The position numbers were made by a program, and so were the translations under genes. Below, in pieces: positions 13,216 through 17,995 of a DNA stretch of 17,995 nt. How positions within the stretch are numbered: the stretch's first letter is position 1; each line of letters starts with the position of its first letter. The notes below the pieces were generated by a model that saw nothing but the letters and a program-made list of their open reading frames with translations, was not told the origin of the DNA and ran no database searches. The DNA is from CAYOHP01 sp964403795 [NCBI: uncultured bacterium] (GTDB lineage: Bacteria > Muiribacteriota > UBA6191 > CAZXTJ01), in assembly GCA_964403795.1 (NCBI GenBank), contig CAYOHP010000132.1, forward strand, positions 1 to 17,995. Direction: 5' to 3'.

Positions 13216-16200
13216 ATGGCGCACCCCGCCTCGACCCGTCCCGCCGAGGGCAAGCCCTACCCCAAGACCGCTCCCAAACCCGACCTCCCGGGGATCGAGC
13301 GGGAGATCCTGGCGTGGTGGAAGGCCGAGGGCACCTTCGAGGCGAGCCTGTCGGCCCGCGCCGGAGAACCCGAGTACGTCTTCTACGACGGCCCCCCCTT
13401 CGCCAACGGGCTCCCCCACTACGGGCACATCCTGACCGGGTACGTGAAGGACGTGGTCCCCCGCTACCAGACGATGCTGGGCAAGCGGGTGCCGCGACGC
13501 TTCGGCTGGGACTGCCACGGGCTGCCGGCCGAGATGGAGGTCACCAAGGAGAAGGATCTCCAGACCCGGGAGGCCATCGAGGCCTACGGCATCGACCGCT
13601 TCAACCGGGACTGCCAGAGCTCGGTGATGAAGTACTCCGGCGAGTGGCGCCGCTGGGTCGAACGCCAGGCCCGCTGGGTCGACTTCGACCACGACTACAA
13701 GACCATGGACCTCGACTACATGGAGAGCGTGCTGTGGGCCTTCGCCACGCTCCACGGCAAGGGCCTGGTCTACGAGGGTTTCCGGGTAGTGGCCTGGTGC
13801 TCCCGCTGCGAGACCGCCCTCTCGAACTTCGAGACCCGCCTGGACGACGCCACCCGCCCCAAGCAGGACCCCTCGCTCACGGTGCTCTTCGACCTGGTCG
13901 AACCGCTCGACGGCAAGCCGACGCAAGTCATGGCCTGGACCACCACGCCCTGGACCCTGCCCTCGAACCTGGCGCTGTGCGTCGGCCCGGCGATCGAGTA
14001 CTCGCTCTTCGAGGAAGGCGGGAAGCACTTCGTGCTGGCCCGGGCGCTCGAGCCGGCCTTCGCCAAGCAGCTCGCAGGCGCCACCCGGGTCCGCTCGCTC
14101 ACCGCCGCCGAGCTGGCGGGCCGTCGCTACCGTCCGCTCTTCCCCTATTTCAAGGACACGCCCGGCGCCTTCACGATCCTGGTCGCCGACCACGTCACCG
14201 CCGAGGACGGCTCCGGTATCGTCCACACCGCCCCCGGCTTCGGCGAGGTCGACCAGGAGGCCGCGGCCGCCGCCGGGATCCCCACCGTGGCCCCGGTCGA
14301 CGATCAGGGCCACTTCACCGCCGAAGTCACCGACTGGGCCGGGGTCCACGTCTTCGAGGCCAACAAGGCGATCGCCAAGCACCTCCGGGACCAGGGGCGG
14401 GTGGTCAAGCACGAGACCATCGAGCACAACTACCCCCATTGCTGGCGCTGCGACACGCCCTTGCTCTACCGGGCGGTCTCGGCCTGGTACGTGAAGGTCA
14501 CGGACCTCAAGGACCGGATGCTGGCCAACAACCTGCGGATCAATTGGATCCCGGGCCACGTCAAGGACGGCGCCTTCGGCAAGTGGATCGAGGGCGCCCG
14601 CGACTGGTGCATCAGCCGCAACCGCTTCTTCGGCGCGCCCGTGCCGGTCTGGCGCTGCGACGCCGCCGGCTGCGACCGCCTCGAGGTCTTCGGCTCGCTG
14701 GACGCGCTACGCGACCGCTTCGGGGTCCGCCCCACCGACCTGCACCGGCCCGGGATCGACGCCCTGACCGCCGCCTGCGGCTGCGGCCAGGGCACGCTCC
14801 GCCGCATCCCCGACGTGCTCGACTGCTGGTTCGAGTCGGGCTCCATGCCGTTCGCCCAGGTGCACTACCCCTTCGAGAACAAGGAGCTCTTCGAGCGCAC
14901 CTTCCCGGCCGACTTCATCGTCGAGTACATCGCCCAGACCCGGGGCTGGTTCTACACCCTGATGGTGCTCTCGACCGGGCTCTTCGACGCACCCCCATTC
15001 CTCAACTGCGTGTGCCACGGGATCGTCCTCGACGAGGAGGGCCGCAAGCTCTCCAAACGCCTCCGCAACTACCCCGACCCCCTCGAGGTCTTCGAGACCC
15101 TGGGCTCGGACGCGCTGCGCTGGTACCTGCTCGGCAACCCCATCCTCCAGGGCCAGAACATGAAGGTGGACAAGCAGGGCAAAGGTATCCAGGAGGTGGC
15201 CCGCCTCGGGCTGCTCCCCATCTGGAACTGCTTCCACTTCTTCTGCCTGTACGCCAACGCCGACGGGGTGAGGGTCGTGGAGGCCGACTGGGAGCGGGAC
15301 CCGGTCCACCCGCTCGACCGCTACATCCTGACCAAGCTGCAGCGCTTCGTGGTCGACATGGGTCGCTCCGCCGACCGCTACGACATCCCGGCCTGCTACC
15401 AGCGGATCGGCAGCCTCACGGAGGACCTCTCGAACTGGTACATCCGCCGCTCCCGCGACCGCTTCTGGTCGGGGTCCTCGGGGGAAGTCGCCTCCACCCA
15501 AGCCGCCTCCAAGCTCTCGGCCTACCGCACGCTGCACCGGGTGCTGGTCACCATGGCGCGTTGCCTGGCCCCCTTCCTCCCGATGCTCGCCGAGGAGATG
15601 TTCCTGGCGCTGACCGGCGGGGGCAGCGTCCACCTCGAGGCATGGCCCGATCCGCTGGCGATCCCCACCGATGCGGAGGTCGAGCGCCGCATGGACATGG
15701 CCCGGGAGATCGCCAGTCTCGGACGCGCGCTCCGCGAGGAGGCCGGACTCCGGGTGCGGCTGCCGCTCCCTGCGGTGCGGGTCCATTGCGACGACGCCGG
15801 ACTCCTCGACGGGGTCGACGAGCTGGTCATGGACGAACTCAACGTGAAGCGCTGCGACCATGTGGCCGATCCCGCCGATCTCGGAGAGCGACGCCTCTCG
15901 GTGCATCTGAAGAAGATCGGCCCGGTCTTCGGCAAGAAGACCAAGGATCTGGTGGCCGCCGCCAATGCCGGCAAGTGGACGCTGGCCGCCGACGGCTCGG
16001 CCGAGGTAGGCGGCGAGGTCCTCTCCCCCGACCTGTTCGAACTCAAGGTCCAGGGCAAGCATGGCGAGGCGGTGGCGGTGGGCCTCTCCGGGAAGCTCCT
16101 GGTGGCGCTCGACGCCGCGGTCACTCCCGAGCTCGAGCGCGAGGGACTGGCCCGGGATCTCATCCGGGTGATCCAGGAGGCCCGCAAGGAGGCCGATCTC

Positions 16201-16395
16201 GAGATCACCGCCCGGATCCGCCTCAGGGTGGCGCTGCCCCCCGAGGCCGCGGCCGCGGTCCGGGAACACTCCGACCGGATCCTGGCCGAGACCCTGGGCG
16301 TGAGCCTCGATTTGACCGACAGCCTGGGGGATTCGGCCTCGAGCTTCCAGCTCGCCGGGGCCCCCGGTCGCCTGGCCCTCGAGGTCGTGGGCTGA
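13216..16395 (+). CDS. ileS: Isoleucyl-tRNA synthetase, type 2-like
   Basis: IleRS charges tRNA-Ile and edits misactivated valine. The 1059-residue product has the class I signature HYGH at 68-71 within GPPFANGLPHYGHILTGY and KLSKR at 611-615 (KMSKS motif). It also has the WDCHGLPAEMEV segment of the family, the inserted editing (CP1) domain, and C409-W-R-C412. The anticodon-binding helices are followed by a long C-terminal region (from about 850). Length and the motif block GRKLSKRLRNYPDP match the eukaryote-like IleS2 branch rather than the shorter-motif bacterial IleS1. Family knowledge links IleS2 with low mupirocin sensitivity, which is inference here. No second ileS is visible. A strong Shine-Dalgarno precedes it, and the downstream membrane-protein frame begins at its stop codon. 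Confidence 0.97.
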   Translation: MAHPASTRPAEGKPYPKTAPKPDLPGIEREILAWWKAEGTFEASLSARAGEPEYVFYDGPPFANGLPHYGHILTGYVKDVVPRYQTMLGKRVPRRFGWDCHGLPAEMEVTKEKDLQTREAIEAYGIDRFNRDCQSSVMKYSGEWRRWVERQARWVDFDHDYKTMDLDYMESVLWAFATLHGKGLVYEGFRVVAWCSRCETALSNFETRLDDATRPKQDPSLTVLFDLVEPLDGKPTQVMAWTTTPWTLPSNLALCVGPAIEYSLFEEGGKHFVLARALEPAFAKQLAGATRVRSLTAAELAGRRYRPLFPYFKDTPGAFTILVADHVTAEDGSGIVHTAPGFGEVDQEAAAAAGIPTVAPVDDQGHFTAEVTDWAGVHVFEANKAIAKHLRDQGRVVKHETIEHNYPHCWRCDTPLLYRAVSAWYVKVTDLKDRMLANNLRINWIPGHVKDGAFGKWIEGARDWCISRNRFFGAPVPVWRCDAAGCDRLEVFGSLDALRDRFGVRPTDLHRPGIDALTAACGCGQGTLRRIPDVLDCWFESGSMPFAQVHYPFENKELFERTFPADFIVEYIAQTRGWFYTLMVLSTGLFDAPPFLNCVCHGIVLDEEGRKLSKRLRNYPDPLEVFETLGSDALRWYLLGNPILQGQNMKVDKQGKGIQEVARLGLLPIWNCFHFFCLYANADGVRVVEADWERDPVHPLDRYILTKLQRFVVDMGRSADRYDIPACYQRIGSLTEDLSNWYIRRSRDRFWSGSSGEVASTQAASKLSAYRTLHRVLVTMARCLAPFLPMLAEEMFLALTGGGSVHLEAWPDPLAIPTDAEVERRMDMAREIASLGRALREEAGLRVRLPLPAVRVHCDDAGLLDGVDELVMDELNVKRCDHVADPADLGERRLSVHLKKIGPVFGKKTKDLVAAANAGKWTLAADGSAEVGGEVLSPDLFELKVQGKHGEAVAVGLSGKLLVALDAAVTPELEREGLARDLIRVIQEARKEADLEITARIRLRVALPPEAAAAVREHSDRILAETLGVSLDLTDSLGDSASSFQLAGAPGRLALEVVG

Positions 16396-16541
16396 AGCCG
16401 GGCGGGGGAGGGTCGGGCGACCTCGTCCCGGTCGCCTCCAAGGATTCGCTCCCGGACCGGGGCGGGACCGAGACCCGCGGCGATCTCGTCACCCTGCTCC
16501 GGGAGGCGCCCCAGGAGTTCCTCGACTTCCGCCTGGACGCC

Positions 16542-17351
16542 ATGGCGACCCGGCTGCTCTGGGCCGGTCCGCGGGACCGGTGGGGACGCATCGGGTCGGG
16601 CGCCTGCATTCTCGCCGCGATCGGTGCCGGTGCCCTGGAGGCCCTGCTTCCCCATTCCCTCGTGCTCCTGGCCGCTGCCCTCCTCCTGGCTTGGATTCCC
16701 GTCGACGCCATCGCCGCGACGGTCGAGATGCTGGACCGGGACCTCCCGGAGTCGATTTCCGACCCGGCGGCCGACGGGGTCCCCTGCCGCGTTCCTCTCG
16801 GGGACCGGATCCTGGTCTCGGCCATGACCGGGGGCGTCGCCTGGGTCGGGCTGGTAGTCCTCGGGCTCTGTGCGGCGGCCTCGCCATGGGCCTTCGGGCT
16901 CGCCTGCCTCTCGGCGCTGGCGGCGTGCCTCGCCTGGGCCTCGCTGGTGACGGCCCGGTGTCTCTCTTGGACGGGCGGCGAGCGTTCCCAGCGCCTGGTC
17001 GCGCGGTCGCGGCCCGCCAGCCGGCGGGACTGGTTCAACGCCGTGGGCTCCCTGCTGCTGATCCCGCTGGCGAGCCTCGCTGCCAGCCTGCTCGTCTCCT
17101 ATGGATTCCTCCTGGTCTTCCGTGGGAGCGGGTTCCCCTCGGCGTCCCCGGCCTGGCCCCTGCTGCTCCGGTTCTTCATGGGTGCCGGCTGGCTCGCGGG
17201 ACTCGAGCTAGCGCTCGCCTACCACGTGCTCTGCCTGGTCCCGCTCCTGCCCGGGAGTGCCCTCTTCCTGTCCCCAGGTACCCAGGTCGGACTTTCCCTC
17301 CCGGGCAGCGCTTCGGGCTCCGAGGGTCCCGACCGGCTACCTTCGGAGTAG
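16542..17351 (+). CDS. Polytopic membrane protein, unknown family
   Basis: From ATG 16542 the product is 269 residues with about six hydrophobic segments in pairs: near 16601-16710 (two), 16807-16960 (two), 17038-17125, and 17155-17265. A basic loop (RSQRLVARSRPASRRDW, in two parts) lies between the fourth and fifth. I do not recognise the family, although a six-helix layout of three hairpins resembles Yip1/YIPF-type proteins. Coding character (codon third positions, amphipathic GDLVTLLREAPQEFLDF) continues upstream of this ATG with no ATG, GTG or TTG available. The true start is therefore probably further 5', perhaps CTG at 16392, which overlaps the ileS TGA as CTGA and would give 319 residues. 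The stop lies two bases before a start codon of the sulfotransferase. Confidence 0.75.
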   Translation: MATRLLWAGPRDRWGRIGSGACILAAIGAGALEALLPHSLVLLAAALLLAWIPVDAIAATVEMLDRDLPESISDPAADGVPCRVPLGDRILVSAMTGGVAWVGLVVLGLCAAASPWAFGLACLSALAACLAWASLVTARCLSWTGGERSQRLVARSRPASRRDWFNAVGSLLLIPLASLAASLLVSYGFLLVFRGSGFPSASPAWPLLLRFFMGAGWLAGLELALAYHVLCLVPLLPGSALFLSPGTQVGLSLPGSASGSEGPDRLPSE

Positions 17352-17353
17352 CC

Positions 17354-17995
17354 ATGTACCGCTTCGATCTCGTCGCCTATGTCCGGGCCGTTGCGGGCCC
17401 TGGCCGTGATCGTCCACTTCTGGGTCTTCCTCGGTCTCCAGTTCTGGCACCGGGTCGCTTTCCTGATCGACGACGTGCTCTACCCCGACTGGCGGGACCA
17501 GCCGCTCGGCACGCCGCTCTTCATCGTGGGTCCGCCCAGGAGCGGGACCACCTGGCTCCATCGCCTGCTGGCCGAGGACCGGGAGACCTTCACCACCATG
17601 TCGATGGGGGAGATCCTCCTGGCCCCCGCCATCTGCCAGAAGCGCCTCCTGGCGATGGTCGCGGGCTTCGACCGATTGCTGGGCTCCCCGCTCGCCAGGA
17701 CCTACCGCTTCCTCCACGCCCGCTTCCCCCGCCCGCTCGCCGATGTCCACGACCTCGACCTGCTGGCCCCCGAGGAGGACGAACTGCTCTTCCTCCACCT
17801 CTGGGAGAGCCATCTCCAGTTCCTGATCGTTCCCAGCCATCCCAGTCACGAGGCCCTGGGGAGATTCGACGAGGCCCTGGGCGAGCGCCGGCGCCGGCGC
17901 CACAAGCACTTCTACCAGGACAAGGTCCGCCGCCCACACTACGCCCAGGGGGCCGGTCGGGGCAATCTGGCCAAGGCCCCGTCGGTCGCGGCCCA
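17354..17995 (+). CDS. Sulfotransferase family protein, 3' partial, with a possible frameshift near its start
   Basis: The domain frame (codons in phase with ATG 17379) encodes a hydrophobic start (VIVHFWVFLGLQFW). The PAPS 5'-phosphosulfate loop follows as PLFIVGPPRSGTTWLHRLL, at residues 46-64 counted from 17379. Near the window end LAKAPS lies where the second PAPS-binding segment (KNP-like) of Sulfotransfer_3 proteins occurs. Such enzymes move sulfate from PAPS to a hydroxyl or amine, and the acceptor is unknown. ATG 17354, with GGAG five bases upstream and two bases after the preceding stop, is the start expected from signals, but it is in another frame. Removing one base near 17390 would join MYRFDLVAYVRA to LRALAVIVHFW seamlessly. 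Either a frameshift (real or a sequence error) exists, or translation starts at 17379 without a Shine-Dalgarno. The gene continues past the window. Confidence 0.85.
   Translation, partial: MYRFDLVAYVRAVAGPGRDRPLLGLPRSPVLAPGRFPDRRRALPRLAGPAARHAALHRGSAQERDHLAPSPAGRGPGDLHHHVDGGDPPGPRHLPEAPPGDGRGLRPIAGLPARQDLPLPPRPLPPPARRCPRPRPAGPRGGRTALPPPLGEPSPVPDRSQPSQSRGPGEIRRGPGRAPAPAPQALLPGQGPPPTLRPGGRSGQSGQGPVGRGP

Noticed and set aside
12961-14559. 532-codon minus-strand frame opposite the start of ileS
   Set aside because: It is the shadow of ileS, with no domain pattern and an overlap with the lipoprotein gene.
13314-16385. Plus-strand frame inside ileS that runs into the membrane-protein gene
   Set aside because: Only its last part (after about 16392) reads as protein. 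The rest is out of frame with ileS and Arg/Pro-rich.
1-17995. CRISPR arrays, tRNA or rRNA genes, insertion sequences
   Set aside because: No regularly spaced repeats, no cloverleaf or TTCGA arm in context, no rRNA-like sequence and no transposase-like protein were seen on reading both strands.

Overview
The window is high-GC bacterial chromosome. It encodes a MutL with the endonuclease signature, a type 2 (eukaryote-like) isoleucyl-tRNA synthetase, a Hanks-type kinase, a lipoprotein with a lipobox and a sulfotransferase. MutL argues against most Actinomycetota. A Gram-negative, delta-proteobacterium-like lineage (for example Myxococcota or Binatota) fits best, but this is inference and no rRNA is present to settle it.

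Layout. Bases 1-871 hold no gene I can support, only GC-rich hairpins and short repeats. Bases 872-4023 (minus strand) are an accessory island. It holds a ParE-type toxin with its addiction-module antitoxin, then a short secreted RHS-core protein whose C-terminus carries a JAMM-like metal-site pattern, a translationally coupled Imm35/YrhB-like small gene, and one more unrecognised small gene. Bases 4273-11249 (minus strand) are a housekeeping run in the order kinase, tsaD, mutL, a MoaD/ThiS-like protein ending in Gly-Gly, an Asp-box (BNR) propeller protein, a degenerate receiver-like protein, and miaA. TsaD and MiaA both modify tRNA bases next to the anticodon (t6A37 and i6A37), and MutL sits between them. 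A divergent kinase-like gene starts at 11309 on the plus strand and converges on a lipoprotein gene. From 13216 the plus strand carries ileS, a polytopic membrane protein and a sulfotransferase that runs off the window end.

Recurrent signals. Several neighbouring genes are joined by 4-base start/stop overlaps (ATGA, GTGA, possibly CTGA). Five genes lack a Shine-Dalgarno but have a TANNNT hexamer 6-7 bases before a start codon, which suggests leaderless transcription.

Best candidates for something undescribed are the small secreted RHS/JAMM-like toxin candidate with its immunity gene, the MoaD-like/BNR pair, and the back-to-back pair of one canonical and one degenerate kinase sharing a 59-base promoter region with a dyad.
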